Below, piece by piece: positions 25,672 to 34,727 of a stretch of 64,000 nt of DNA. Source of the stretch: Ancylobacter amanitiformis (GTDB lineage Bacteria; Pseudomonadota; Alphaproteobacteria; Rhizobiales; Xanthobacteraceae); assembly GCF_030814815.1 (NCBI RefSeq), contig NZ_JAUSVR010000014.1:1-64000 (forward strand). Direction: 5' to 3'. Under the pieces are notes generated by a model. That model searched no databases. It saw only the letters and a program-made list of their open reading frames with translations, and had not been told where the DNA came from. Made by a program: the position numbers and the translations under genes. Every line of letters begins with the position of its first letter. The first letter of the stretch is position 1.

Positions 25672-25945
25672 TCTCCCGACAGGGAACCATCTTCCATCTT
25701 CATGAGCCTGCGTCTTCCCCAGCCAGCGCCCTCGCCGCGGCGATGGGGGTCACGCGGCTGTCCGCCTGCGGGGGGATTCACCGGGAGGCTGCCTCTCCGG
25801 TGGAAGCTCGCCGGATCCGCGCGCGCCCGGACCTGAATTCCCGGGACCCGCGTTACCCGAACCTGCGTTACCCGGGGCCTGCGTTACCCGGGCCTGCGTG
25901 TCCGCCGCAATCCAGCGGTGGACCACGAAGGATGGGCGCCGGCTC
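25672..25945. other. Spacer between tRNA-Thr and the minC control region
   Basis: No gene is supported. Near 25850-25899 a CTGCGTTACCCG-type unit of about 17 bases repeats three times. Confidence 0.5.
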
Positions 25946-25970
25946 TTAACCAGTCGTTAACCAAGATTAA
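25946..25970. promoter_or_regulatory. CtrA-type binding site before minCDE
   Basis: TTAA-N7-TTAACC (25946-25962) is a full match to the CtrA consensus TTAA-N7-TTAA(C). A third TTAACC follows at 25967. A GANTC methylation site (GATTC) lies at 25994. The site is 44 bases before the minC GTG. Control of min genes by CtrA is known in Sinorhizobium. Confidence 0.7.
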
Positions 25971-26003
25971 CCAAACTTCTCCAAAGCAGAGGAGATTCGT
26001 GCG

Positions 26004-26714
26004 GTGAGCGTAATCGGCAAATCGGGGCCATCCATCCGCTTTCGCGGGCGTTCCTTCCTCGCGATGACGCTGGTCGCCGACGTGCCGATGGAGACGTGGT
26101 TCACCGATTTCGACATCTGGCTGCAGCGTTCGCCCGGCTTCTTCACCGGCCGCACCGTGGTGCTGGATCTCGCCGGCACCGCCGCCAACCGGGCCGAGGT
26201 GGAGCGCTGGATCCGCGAGTTGGCGAGCCGCGGCGTGCGGCTCATCGGTCTTGAAGGCGTCAAGCCCAGTATGGTCGATGCCGCCATGCCGCCGGTGCTG
26301 CGCGGGGGCCGGGACGCCACCCTGGCCATTCCCGACGAAATTTCCGCGCCTGTCGCGGAGCCGGCCAAGCCGGCCGCCCCGGTCGAGCCGGTCAACCTTC
26401 TGGTCGAGCAGCGCGTGCGCTCCGGCCAGTCGATCGTCTGCCTGGAAGGCGACGTGACCATTGTCGGCTCGGTCGGCGCGGGCGCCGAGATCATCGCCGG
26501 CGGGTCGATCCATGTTTACGGCACGCTGGCCGGCCGGGCCATTGCCGGGGCCACCTTCGGCGCCAAGTCGCGCATCTTCTGCCGAAAGCTGGAAGCGGAA
26601 CTGCTCGCCATCGACGGCGTGTACCGCACGGCCGAGAACATCGACGACGCCTTCCGGCGCCAGTCCGTCCAGGTCTGGATCGAAAACGACGCATTGCGGC
26701 TTGCCGCACTTTAG
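26004..26714 (+). CDS. minC: Septum-site determining protein MinC
   Basis: MinC inhibits FtsZ assembly away from midcell together with MinD. In this 236-residue protein the N-terminal FtsZ-interacting domain is followed by a Pro/Ala linker (about 112-128). Then comes the C-terminal beta-helix domain with GDVTIVGSVGAGAEIIAGGS, HVYGTLAGRAIAGA and the RIFCRKLEAELLAI-DGVY motif that binds MinD. The GTG start at 26004 follows AGAGGAGATT. It is the first gene of minCDE, 9 bases before minD, under an apparent CtrA site. Confidence 0.95.
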   Translation: MSVIGKSGPSIRFRGRSFLAMTLVADVPMETWFTDFDIWLQRSPGFFTGRTVVLDLAGTAANRAEVERWIRELASRGVRLIGLEGVKPSMVDAAMPPVLRGGRDATLAIPDEISAPVAEPAKPAAPVEPVNLLVEQRVRSGQSIVCLEGDVTIVGSVGAGAEIIAGGSIHVYGTLAGRAIAGATFGAKSRIFCRKLEAELLAIDGVYRTAENIDDAFRRQSVQVWIENDALRLAAL

Positions 26715-26723
26715 GAGCGAGGC

Positions 26724-27539
26724 ATGGCGAAGATCATCACAGTCACATCGGGCAAGGGCGGCGTCGGCAAGACCACGACGACCGCCGCGATCGGCGCTGC
26801 GCTCGCACGGACGGGCGACAGCGTGGTCGTGGTCGATTTCGATGTCGGCCTGCGCAATCTCGACCTCATCATGGGTGCCGAACGGCGCGTCGTCTATGAT
26901 TTCGTGAACGTCATCCAGGGCGATGCCCGGCTGCCGCAGGCGCTGATCCGCGACAAGCGGGTGGAAACGCTGTTCCTGCTGCCGGCCTCGCAGACGCGCG
27001 ACAAGGATGCGCTCACCGAAGAAGGCGTCGACAAGGTCATCGGCGACCTTTCGCGCCATTTCGACTGGGTGATCTGCGACAGCCCGGCCGGCATCGAGCG
27101 CGGCGCCACGCTCGCCATGCGCCATGCCGACATCGCCATCGTCGTCACCAACCCGGAAGTCTCCTCGGTGCGCGACAGCGACCGCATCGTCGGCATTCTC
27201 GATGCCAAGACGCTGAAGGCCGAGCGCGGCGAGACGGTGGACAAGCGCCTGCTGCTCACCCGCTACGACCCGATCCGTGCCGCCCGCGGCGACATGCTGA
27301 AGACCGAGGACGTGCTGGAAATCCTCTCGCTGCCGCTGCTCGGCATCGTGCCCGAAAGCCACGATGTGCTGCGGGCCTCGAATTTCGGCGTGCCGGTCTC
27401 CATTCACGATCCCGAGAGCGCGCCGGCGCGGGCCTATGTCGACGCCGCCCGCCGGCTCAAGGGCGAAACCGTGGCCATGGAAATTCCGGGCAAGCCGCGC
27501 CTCGGCTTTTTCGGCAAGTTCCTCAGGAGGGCAGCATGA
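26724..27539 (+). CDS. minD: Septum-site determining ATPase MinD
   Basis: The 271-residue ParA-type ATPase has the deviant Walker A SGKGGVGKTTTTA near the N-terminus, VVVVDFDVGLRNLDLIMGAE and WVICDSPAGIERGA. The C-terminus RLGFFGKFLRRAA is the amphipathic membrane-targeting helix. MinD recruits MinC to the membrane and is driven off the membrane by MinE. GGAGCGAGGC precedes the ATG. The stop overlaps the minE start by four bases (ATGA). Confidence 0.97.
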   Translation: MAKIITVTSGKGGVGKTTTTAAIGAALARTGDSVVVVDFDVGLRNLDLIMGAERRVVYDFVNVIQGDARLPQALIRDKRVETLFLLPASQTRDKDALTEEGVDKVIGDLSRHFDWVICDSPAGIERGATLAMRHADIAIVVTNPEVSSVRDSDRIVGILDAKTLKAERGETVDKRLLLTRYDPIRAARGDMLKTEDVLEILSLPLLGIVPESHDVLRASNFGVPVSIHDPESAPARAYVDAARRLKGETVAMEIPGKPRLGFFGKFLRRAA

Positions 27540-27811
27540 CCCTGTGGAAGAAGTGGTTCTCCAGTGCCAGCAGCGCGCCGCAGGCGCGTGAGCGCCTGCA
27601 GATTCTGCTCTCGCATGAACGCCAGGTGGTGGGCGGCGACGATCTTCTCGCGAGCCTGCGGGAGGATATTCTCGCCGCGGTCGCCAAGCGCGTGCCCTGC
27701 GACCGCGACACGGTGAAGGTGCGGCTCGAGCGCGGCGCGCCGCTGTCGATCCTCGAGATCGAGGTGGAGATCCGCGGCAATGTCGAGCTGGTGCTGAACC
27801 AGGCGGCCTGA
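27536..27811 (+). CDS. minE: Cell-division topological specificity factor MinE
   Basis: The 91-residue protein has the N-terminal anti-MinCD helix with ARERLQILLSHERQVVGGDD and the dimerisation domain VRLERGAPLSILEIEVEI. It stimulates MinD ATPase and so sets division-site selection. It overlaps minD by ATGA and ends about 33 bases before a strong hairpin terminator. Confidence 0.95.
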   Translation: MTLWKKWFSSASSAPQARERLQILLSHERQVVGGDDLLASLREDILAAVAKRVPCDRDTVKVRLERGAPLSILEIEVEIRGNVELVLNQAA

Positions 27812-27844
27812 CGGACTCGGCGGGCGCCACACGCCGCCCGAGGA

Positions 27845-27897
27845 AACGAAGGACGGCCGGGACAGGGCACGCCGCCCCCTCCCGGCCGTCCTTCGTT
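27845..27897. terminator. Strong hairpin terminator between convergent genes
   Basis: AACGAAGGACGGCCGGGA and its exact reverse complement form an 18-base stem around a 17-base loop. It lies after minE and before the 3' end of the ABC-F gene on the other strand, so it may stop transcription in both directions. Confidence 0.8.
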
Positions 27898-28090
27898 GTG
27901 TTCCACAGCATGGCCATGCGACCCGGCGGCGGAACCGGGGCCGCGGGCGGAGGCTCGCCGCGTCCCGTGCCGGCACATGGCGTTGTCGCGGCAACCGGAG
28001 CCGGGCCGTGCGCGAATGGGCTGGAAACATGACGCGGCGCAGGACGGCGCCATCCGGTCGGCGCGTGCCGAGGCGGATCGACCGATCCGC

Positions 28091-29713
28091 CTAATGCCGC
28101 AGGCCGGGCGCTTCCTGCCCGGTGCGGGCGACATATTCGACATAGCCGCCGCCATATTGGTGGATGCCGTCCGGCGTCAGCTCCAGCACCCGGTTCGACA
28201 GCGCGGCGAGGAAATGCCGGTCGTGGCTCACGAACAGCATCGTGCCCTCATAACTCGCCAGCGCCGCGATCAGCATTTCCTTGGTGGCGATGTCGAGATG
28301 GTTGGTCGGCTCGTCCAGCACGAGAAAATTGGGCGGATCGTACAGCATCTTCGCCATGACGAGCCGCGCCTTCTCGCCGCCGGAGAGCACGCGGCAGCGC
28401 TTTTCCACATCGTCGCCGGTGAAGCCGAAGCAGCCGGCGAGCGAGCGCAGCGAGCCCTGCGCCGCCTGCGGGAAGGCGTCTTCCAGCGTCTGGAACACGG
28501 TGCGATCGCCTTCCAGCACCTCCATGGCATGCTGGGCGAAATAAGCCATCTTGACGCTGCCGCCGAGTGCCACCGTGCCGGCATCCGGGTCGGTGGAGCC
28601 GGTGACAAGCTTGAGCAGCGTGGACTTGCCGGCGCCGTTGACACCCATCACCGCCCAGCGCTCGCGCCGGCGGACATGGAAGTCCAGCCCCTCATAGATG
28701 CGCCGGGCGCCATAGGCCTTGGACACGTTCTTCAGCGCCACCACGTCCTCGCCCGAGCGGGGCGCGGGCTGGAACTCGAACGCCACGACCTGCCGGCGGC
28801 GAGGCGGCTCGACGCGCTCGATCTTGTCGAGCTTCTTCACCCGGCTCTGCACCTGCGCGGCATGGGAGGCGCGGGCCTTGAAGCGCTCGATGAAGGCGAT
28901 CTCCTTGGCCAGCATGGCCTGCTGGCGCTCGAACTGGGCCTGCTGCTGCTTGTCGGCCAGCGCGCGCTGCTGGGCATAGAACTCGTAATCGCCGGAATAG
29001 GAGGTGAGCGTGCCGGCGTCGATTTCGACCACCTTGTTGACGATGCGGTTCATGAAGGCGCGGTCATGCGAGGTCATCATCAGCGCGCCGTCGAAATTCT
29101 TCAGGAACGCCTCCAGCCAGATCAGGCTCTCGATGTCGAGATGGTTGGAGGGCTCGTCGAGCAGCATCACGTCCGGGCGCATGAGCAGGATGCGGGCGAG
29201 CGCGACGCGCATCTTCCAGCCGCCCGAGAGCTTGCCGACATCGCCGTCGATCATTTCCTGGCTGAAGCCGAGACCGGCCACCACCTCGGCGGCCCGCCCC
29301 TCCAGCGAATAGCCGTCCAGTTCCTCGAAGCGGGCCTGCACCTCGCCATAGCGCTCGATGATGGCGTCCATCTCGTCGGCCCGGTCGGGGTCGACCATGG
29401 CGCCCTCCAGCGCGCGCAGCTCGGCGGCAATGGCGCTGACCGGGCCCGCCCCGTCCATGACCGCGGCCAGCACGGACTGGCCCGCCATCTCGCCGACATC
29501 CTGGCTGAAATAGCCGATGCTGATGCCGCGATCGACCGACACCTGCCCCTCGTCCGGCGCTTCCTCACCGGTGACCAGGCGGAACAGCGTCGTCTTGCCC
29601 GCCCCGTTCGGCCCCACCAGCCCCACCTTCTCGCCCTTGAGAAGCGTGGCCGAGGCCTCGATGAAGACGATCTGCTTGCCGTTCTGTTTGCCGATGGAAT
29701 CGAGCCGGATCAT
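28091..29713 (-). CDS. ABC-F family ATPase (ribosome-associated type)
   Basis: The 540-residue soluble protein has two ATPase domains: Walker A GPNGAGKTTLF and GVNGAGKSTLL, signatures LSGGWKMRVALARIL and LSGGEKARLVMAKML, and Walker B MLLDEPSNHLD and LVLDEPTNHLD. The linker between them (RASHAAQVQSRVKKLDKIER) is the P-site tRNA interaction motif region. There are no membrane segments. ABC-F proteins act on stalled ribosomes or confer antibiotic protection; the subfamily cannot be fixed by eye. It is convergent with minCDE across the terminator at 27845. Confidence 0.93.
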   Translation of the reverse strand: MIRLDSIGKQNGKQIVFIEASATLLKGEKVGLVGPNGAGKTTLFRLVTGEEAPDEGQVSVDRGISIGYFSQDVGEMAGQSVLAAVMDGAGPVSAIAAELRALEGAMVDPDRADEMDAIIERYGEVQARFEELDGYSLEGRAAEVVAGLGFSQEMIDGDVGKLSGGWKMRVALARILLMRPDVMLLDEPSNHLDIESLIWLEAFLKNFDGALMMTSHDRAFMNRIVNKVVEIDAGTLTSYSGDYEFYAQQRALADKQQQAQFERQQAMLAKEIAFIERFKARASHAAQVQSRVKKLDKIERVEPPRRRQVVAFEFQPAPRSGEDVVALKNVSKAYGARRIYEGLDFHVRRRERWAVMGVNGAGKSTLLKLVTGSTDPDAGTVALGGSVKMAYFAQHAMEVLEGDRTVFQTLEDAFPQAAQGSLRSLAGCFGFTGDDVEKRCRVLSGGEKARLVMAKMLYDPPNFLVLDEPTNHLDIATKEMLIAALASYEGTMLFVSHDRHFLAALSNRVLELTPDGIHQYGGGYVEYVARTGQEAPGLRH

Positions 29714-29749
29714 GCGCGCGGGAGCCCTGCAATGGTGTTGCAGCGCAAC

Positions 29750-29797
29750 TAGAGCCTTTTGCCGTCAGGTGGAACACCTCACGGCCAAGAAAATGGC
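29750..29797. repeat. RIME-like palindromic repeat, degenerate copy
   Basis: CTAGAGCCTTTTGCCGTCAG is followed by an inverted arm CACCTCACGGC and then AAGAAAATGG. The CTAGAGC edge, hairpin and AAGAAAATG tail resemble the better copy at 46819-46923. Confidence 0.45.
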
Positions 29798-29817
29798 CGG
29801 CGCGGCCGTCAAAGGCC

Positions 29818-30039
29818 TCAGCGGATGAATTCGATCGTGTCCAGCGCGATCAGCTGGCTGCCCTGATAATTGGTGTCGTGCAGCCGGCACAGCATGAATC
29901 GGTCGGCCACCTCGATCGGTCCATAGGCGGTGATCAGGTCGCCGCTGCGCAGCTTGATGGTCAGCGCGTGCTTGGCATCGTCCTTCGCCACTTCCTTGAG
30001 AAGGTCGCAGATGCTGCGGTCGGTGGTGCAGATGTTCAT
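29818..30039 (-). CDS. Small hypothetical protein
   Basis: The 73-residue protein starts MNICTTDRSICDLLKEVAKD and contains HALTIKLRSGDLITAYGPIE and YQGSQLIALDTIEFIR. Alternating hydrophobic strands suggest a small Sm-like or SH3-like beta barrel, but I do not recognise the family. The ATG at 30039 was chosen for GGGAGCGAG upstream; the longer frame to 30195 is unlikely. Confidence 0.55.
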   Translation of the reverse strand: MNICTTDRSICDLLKEVAKDDAKHALTIKLRSGDLITAYGPIEVADRFMLCRLHDTNYQGSQLIALDTIEFIR

Positions 30040-30229
30040 GGCGCTCGCTCCCGTGCTGTCGCGCTCCATCGGGTGCGGCGCAGGGCGCAGCCTGCTGCGA
30101 ACCCGGTCGACCGATGGGCGCATTTTGGACGTCAACACGCCACGATCCATCCGGTTCCCTACGGAGGCACGCGCGCTCCGTCCGGACCAAGTCATTAACC
30201 CGCCAGATGATTTCCGCTACGGAAGGTCG

Positions 30230-31060
30230 TCAGCCCGCGATGCGGCGGGCCCGCCGCTTGCGCAGCACGGCGATCGTGCCGAGCGCGAGGAGGATGATCC
30301 CCATCGAGAACAGGGTCGTCACGGTGCCGAGCGCATAGAGAACCGGCGTGGTGACGTTGGTGGTCATGCCGTAGATTTCCAGCGGCAGCGTGTTGAAGGT
30401 GCCGGAGGTCATCAGCGTGCGGGCGAATTCGTCATAGGAGAGGGTGAAGCCGAACAGGCCGACACCGACCAGGCTGGGCAGGATGATCGGCAGCACCACA
30501 TGGGCGAAGGTCTGCCACGGTGTCGCGCCGAGATCGCGCGCGGCCTCCTCATAGGCCGGGTTGAAGCGGTTGAAGACCGCGAACATGATCAACAGGCCGA
30601 AGGGCAGCGTCCAGGTGAGATGCGCGCCGAACGCCGAGGAGTACCAGGCCGGCTCCAGCCCGAAGACCTGGAAGGCGAGGCCGATGCCCAGCGAGATCAG
30701 GATCGAGGGCACGATCAGGCTGGCAATGGTGAGATAGAACAGCGGACCGGACCCGAGAAAGCGGCGGCGGAAGGCGAGCCCTGCCAGCAGCGACACCACC
30801 ACCGTGGTCAGCATGGTCATGATGCCGAGGACCAGCGAGCGCGTGAAGGCGCCGCCGAAATCACCCACCGCCTGCTGCTCGAACAAGAGGTTGCGAAACC
30901 AGCGCAGCGAGGTCCCGTTCATCGGGAAGGTGAGGCCGCCATTGGGGCCCTGGAAGGACAGGATGAAGATGGTCGTCATCGGTCCGTACAGGAACAGCAC
31001 GAACAGCGCGAAGAAGGCGGTGAGCACGTAGAAGCCGGGGCCGCGCCTTTCAGAATTCAT
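30230..31060 (-). CDS. ABC transporter permease, PotC-like
   Basis: The 276-residue inner-membrane permease has about six hydrophobic spans and the cytoplasmic EAA loop EEAARDLGATPWQTFAHVVLPIILPS that docks the ATPase. The N-terminus GFYVLTAFFALFVLFLYGPM is typical of the PotC half of spermidine/putrescine-type importers. It is last in a minus-strand operon: ATPase (34545), binding protein, PotB-like permease, PotC-like permease, with eight bases to the previous gene. The substrate cannot be told from sequence; position beside URC genes makes a pyrimidine-related or amine substrate possible. Confidence 0.88.
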   Translation of the reverse strand: MNSERRGPGFYVLTAFFALFVLFLYGPMTTIFILSFQGPNGGLTFPMNGTSLRWFRNLLFEQQAVGDFGGAFTRSLVLGIMTMLTTVVVSLLAGLAFRRRFLGSGPLFYLTIASLIVPSILISLGIGLAFQVFGLEPAWYSSAFGAHLTWTLPFGLLIMFAVFNRFNPAYEEAARDLGATPWQTFAHVVLPIILPSLVGVGLFGFTLSYDEFARTLMTSGTFNTLPLEIYGMTTNVTTPVLYALGTVTTLFSMGIILLALGTIAVLRKRRARRIAG

Positions 31061-31067
31061 GACGCCC

Positions 31068-31919
31068 TCACAGCTCTTTGCGGATGTTGACGATGCGCAG
31101 GATGGCGCCGACCAGCAGTAGCACGAGGATCAGGAGGATCACCGCGTTCGCCGCCGCCGCCGGGTATTGCAGCAGCGCGATCTGGTTCGCCATCATCAGG
31201 CCCACCGAAGCCGATTGCCCGCCCGACATGAAGCGCACGGTGATGAAATCACCCATCACCAGCGTGACGACGAAGATCGAGCCAATGGCGATGCCGGGCT
31301 TGGCCAGCGGGATGATCACATTGGTGAGGATCTGCCAGCCGCTCGCCCCGGCGTCGCGCGCGGCCTCGATCAGCGCGCGGTCGATGCGCATCAGGGTGTT
31401 GAAGATCGGCGTCACCATGAACAGCGTGTAGAGGTGCACCATGGCGAGCACGACGGCGAAATCCGAGAACAGCAGGAATTCCAGCGGCTGGTTGATGATG
31501 CCGAGCTGCATCAGCGTCTGGTTCAGCAGCCCGTTGCGCCCCAGGAACGGGATCCACGAGATCATGCGGATGATGTTCGAGGTGAGGAAGGGGATGGTGC
31601 AGACCAGGAACAGCACCATCTGCGCCGTCGCCGAGCGGATGTGGAAGGCGAGGTAGTAGGCCACCCAGAAGCCGACCAGCAACGTCACCGCCCAGACGAT
31701 GACGGTGAATTTCAGCGTGTTGATATAGGTGTTCCACGTCACCGGCGAGGTGATCGTCTCCTCGTAATTGGTGAAGACGAAGGCCGGGAAGATCTGGATG
31801 GAATCATAGTCCCAGAAGCTCACCATGGTGATGGTGGCGATGGGCAGCACCAGGAACGCCGCGAGGATCAGCGTCAGCGGCGTCGCCTGAAGGTAGGGAG
31901 CGATCCGGGAGAGGGTCAT
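31068..31919 (-). CDS. ABC transporter permease, PotB-like
   Basis: The 283-residue membrane protein has an N-terminal span (LTLILAAFLVLPIATITMVSF), a long periplasmic loop and the EAA loop IEAARDAGASGWQILTNVII. The MGDFITVRFMSGGQS segment after it is typical of PotB/PotH permeases. The ATG at 31919 gives MTLSRIAPYLQATPLTLILA; the frame further upstream runs into the palindromic repeat and is not coding. It pairs with the permease eight bases downstream. Confidence 0.88.
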   Translation of the reverse strand: MTLSRIAPYLQATPLTLILAAFLVLPIATITMVSFWDYDSIQIFPAFVFTNYEETITSPVTWNTYINTLKFTVIVWAVTLLVGFWVAYYLAFHIRSATAQMVLFLVCTIPFLTSNIIRMISWIPFLGRNGLLNQTLMQLGIINQPLEFLLFSDFAVVLAMVHLYTLFMVTPIFNTLMRIDRALIEAARDAGASGWQILTNVIIPLAKPGIAIGSIFVVTLVMGDFITVRFMSGGQSASVGLMMANQIALLQYPAAAANAVILLILVLLLVGAILRIVNIRKEL

Positions 31920-31950
31920 GGCGCGCACCTTGGGGCCGCTGCGAGGCCGA

Positions 31951-32048
31951 AGCCCTCTCCCCGCGGGGGAGAGGGCTGGGTGAGGGGGCGAGCGGCCGGA
32001 CGCGAAGGAAGGCCCCTCGCCCCACCCCTCTCCCCCGCGGGGAGAGGG
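31951..32048. repeat. REP-like palindromic pair
   Basis: Two hairpins, AGCCCTCTCCCC-GCG-GGGGAGAGGGCT (31951-31977) and CCCTCTCCCCCGCGGGGAGAGGG (32026-32048), are set in inverted orientation with GGGTGAGG/CCCCACCC between them. The same type recurs at 35949 and 41312. It may modulate expression between the binding protein and permease genes. Confidence 0.8.
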
Positions 32049-32079
32049 AGCCAACGGCGCTCGCTCCCCATCTTCATCC

Positions 32080-33396
32080 TCACGCCGCGATGAACTCGTT
32101 CCAGCGGCGCACCATGTAGCGGTCCTCGTCCATCACCGAGTTCCAGCAGGCGACCGCGCCCATGCGCTCCTTGAAGGAGCCGCCGTCACGCACCGCGCCG
32201 GCCGTGTACATCACCTTGCCCTCGGGCGAGAGAATGTCGGTCTTGGCCGGCTGGCCGAGCATCCAGAAGCCCCACTCCTCGGGGGTCATGTTCTTCTCGG
32301 CGGTAGACAGCACGGCCGAGTAATAGCCCTGACGGTTGAGATAGGCGCCGACCCAGCCGGACAGGTACCAGTTGATATATTCATAGGCCGCGTCCAGCTG
32401 CGCGCCCTTGAGGTGGCGGGCGATGCCGAGGCCGCCGCCCCAGGCGCGATAGCCTTCTTCCAGCGGCTGGTAGACGCAGGGAATGCCCTTGGAGCGCACC
32501 GCCGCCACCGCCGGCGACCACATGGACTGGATGACCACCTCGCCCGAGGCCATCAGGTTCACGCTCTCGTCGAAGGTCTTCCAGAAGGCGCGGAACTGGC
32601 CGGCCTTCTTGGTCTTGATGAGGAAATCGATCGTGGCGTCGATCTCCGCCTTGGTCATGTTGCCCTTGTCGCCATACTTGATGATGCCGGCGCTCTCGCA
32701 GATCATCGCCGCGTCCATGATGCCGATGGACGGAATGTTCAGGATCGAGGTCTTGCCCTTGAAGGCGGGGTCGAGAATGTCCTTCCAGTTCTTGATCGGC
32801 CGGCCCACGAGGTCGGGGCGGATGCCGAGCGTGTCGGCATTGTAGATGGTGGGGATCAGCGTCATCCACTGGGTGGGCGCCTTGGCGAAGGTCTTGGATT
32901 CCGGTCCCTCGACAAAGCCGACCGTGCTCGGCGCGGTGCCCTGCGCGATCTTCGATTCCGGGGTCAGCTTGCCGGTGGTGAAGATCGGCACGATGTCGTC
33001 GTAATATTTGATCTTCTTCACATCCATCGGCTGCAGCGTGCCCGCGGCGAACACCTTCTTGCAGATCCAGTATTCGATGTCGGCGATGTCGAAGGAGTTG
33101 GCCTGCGTCACCACGCGCTGGGAGACGGCGTCGGAATCGAGCGCGGTCATCTGCAGCGTGATGCCCAGATCCGCCTTGCACTTCTCGGCGATGGCGTTGA
33201 GATTCGACACGCCGGTGCCGAACTGGCGCAGCGTGATCGGGTTCTGCGCCCAGATGGTGGGGAAGCCCGTCACCGCGCCCGAGCCGGCAAGGCCGCCGAA
33301 CACGGCCGCGCCCTTGAGCACATTGCGGCGCGACAGGCCGGACTTCACGTCCGTGGCGGCGCCCGCGGCGCTCGTATCCGTGGTCTTCTTGCTCAT
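32080..33396 (-). CDS. ABC transporter substrate-binding protein, Tat-exported
   Basis: The 438-residue PotD-like periplasmic protein starts with a twin-arginine signal, LSRRNVLKGAAVFGGLAGSG, ending near IWAQNPITLRQFGTG. The two-lobe binding domain follows, with features such as WKDILDPAFKGKTSILNIPS and YEYINWYLSGWVGAYLNRQG typical of the spermidine/putrescine-like cluster. It is in an operon with the ATPase upstream (55-base gap) and both permeases downstream. The ligand is unknown. Confidence 0.88.
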   Translation of the reverse strand: MSKKTTDTSAAGAATDVKSGLSRRNVLKGAAVFGGLAGSGAVTGFPTIWAQNPITLRQFGTGVSNLNAIAEKCKADLGITLQMTALDSDAVSQRVVTQANSFDIADIEYWICKKVFAAGTLQPMDVKKIKYYDDIVPIFTTGKLTPESKIAQGTAPSTVGFVEGPESKTFAKAPTQWMTLIPTIYNADTLGIRPDLVGRPIKNWKDILDPAFKGKTSILNIPSIGIMDAAMICESAGIIKYGDKGNMTKAEIDATIDFLIKTKKAGQFRAFWKTFDESVNLMASGEVVIQSMWSPAVAAVRSKGIPCVYQPLEEGYRAWGGGLGIARHLKGAQLDAAYEYINWYLSGWVGAYLNRQGYYSAVLSTAEKNMTPEEWGFWMLGQPAKTDILSPEGKVMYTAGAVRDGGSFKERMGAVACWNSVMDEDRYMVRRWNEFIAA

Positions 33397-33450
33397 CGAA
33401 GTCTCCCGAGCGTTGGCCGGTCTGTGAGCCGGCGTTGCATGTCGCTGATG

Positions 33451-34545
33451 TCAGGCGGAAGGCGAAGGCTGCAGGATGTGGACATCCTGCGAGGTCCAGG
33501 CGAGCGGCACGGCATCGCCGACGCTGAGCGGCGCCTCGAAAAAGGCGGTCTCCGGCACCTGCACGGAGAACTCGTCGACACCTGGGGCCGCGAGGGCGAT
33601 CTGCACCTTCTGGCCGTGATACTCGATATTCTGCACCAGCCCGGTGAGCCCGCAACCGGGCACGACGCTGTCGGCGAGCCGCACGCGGTCGGTACGTACC
33701 GCGATCTCCACCGGCGCGCCCGGCTCCAGCCCGGCCGCGCCCGGCGTGGTGAAGGATGCCCCGCCCGGCACTTCGAAGGTCGCGGTGTCGCCCGCCACGG
33801 TCGATACCCGGCCGGCAATCACGTTGTGATCCCCCATGAAACGGGCGACGAAGGCGGTGGCGGGGCGATTGAACACCTCGCGCGGCGTTGCCGCCTGCTC
33901 GATGCGCCCGCCATTCATCACCACGACAAGGTCGGAGAGCGCCATCGCCTCCTCCTGGCTATGGGTGACGTGGATGAAGGAAATGCCGAGCTGCAATTGC
34001 AGCTTCTTCAGTTCCTGCCGCACCTTGATCTTGAGGAACGGATCGAGCGCGGAGAGCGGCTCGTCGAGGAGGAGCGCCTGCGGATCGGTGATCAGCGCTC
34101 TCGCCAGCGCCACGCGCTGCTGCTGGCCACCCGACAGCTGCGCCGGACGACGCTCGGCGAGGTGGTCGAGCTGCACCAGCTTCAGCATCTCCATCGCCTT
34201 GGCGCGGCGGGTGAGCTTGTCGACGCCCTTCATCTTCAGCGAGAAGGCGACATTGTCGACGCTGTCGAGATGAGGAAACAGCGCGTAGCTCTGGAACATC
34301 ATCGCCGTGCCGCGCTTGGCCGGCGGCAGGTCCGTGACCACGGTGGGCCCGAGGCGGACATCGCCCTCGCTGATGCTCTCATGGCCGGCGATCATGCGCA
34401 GCGTGGTGGTCTTGCCGCAGCCGGAGGGGCCCAGCAGGCAACAATAGGTGCCGGCCGGAATCTTCAGCGAAACGGCATCCACGGCGAGTGCCGTGCCATA
34501 GCGTTTCGTGACGTGGATCAGCTCAATGTCGGCGCCCTTGCTCAT
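33451..34545 (-). CDS. ABC transporter ATP-binding protein, PotA-like
   Basis: The 364-residue protein has Walker A GPSGCGKTTTLRMIAG, Q-loop MMFQSYALFPHL, signature LSGGQQQRVALARAL, Walker B LLLDEPLSALD and the switch His in VTHSQEEAMALS. A C-terminal TOBE/MOP-like domain of about 110 residues follows. It energises the importer encoded downstream. The start at 34545 (MSKGADIELIHVTKRYG) is the family start. A palindromic operator lies about 180 bases upstream in the gap to the divergent TctC-type gene. Confidence 0.92.
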   Translation of the reverse strand: MSKGADIELIHVTKRYGTALAVDAVSLKIPAGTYCCLLGPSGCGKTTTLRMIAGHESISEGDVRLGPTVVTDLPPAKRGTAMMFQSYALFPHLDSVDNVAFSLKMKGVDKLTRRAKAMEMLKLVQLDHLAERRPAQLSGGQQQRVALARALITDPQALLLDEPLSALDPFLKIKVRQELKKLQLQLGISFIHVTHSQEEAMALSDLVVVMNGGRIEQAATPREVFNRPATAFVARFMGDHNVIAGRVSTVAGDTATFEVPGGASFTTPGAAGLEPGAPVEIAVRTDRVRLADSVVPGCGLTGLVQNIEYHGQKVQIALAAPGVDEFSVQVPETAFFEAPLSVGDAVPLAWTSQDVHILQPSPSA

Positions 34546-34727
34546 CTTGCCGCCGCAACTCCCCGCATGTCCGACCGCCAGGGTCCTCGCAAGCGCTATG
34601 CCAACCGCGCCGCGCACAGGCGAAACCGCGCGGGCCGGGAAGAGTGCGGGCGGGCGGCGGGTGACTGCGCGCCGGACATGCAGGGAGAACGCACAGCAAT
34701 TGGGCATGGCATGCACCGATTGCTCAT

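Noticed and set aside
25884-27917. Minus-strand frame of 677 codons
   Set aside because: It is antisense to minCDE, which is certain.
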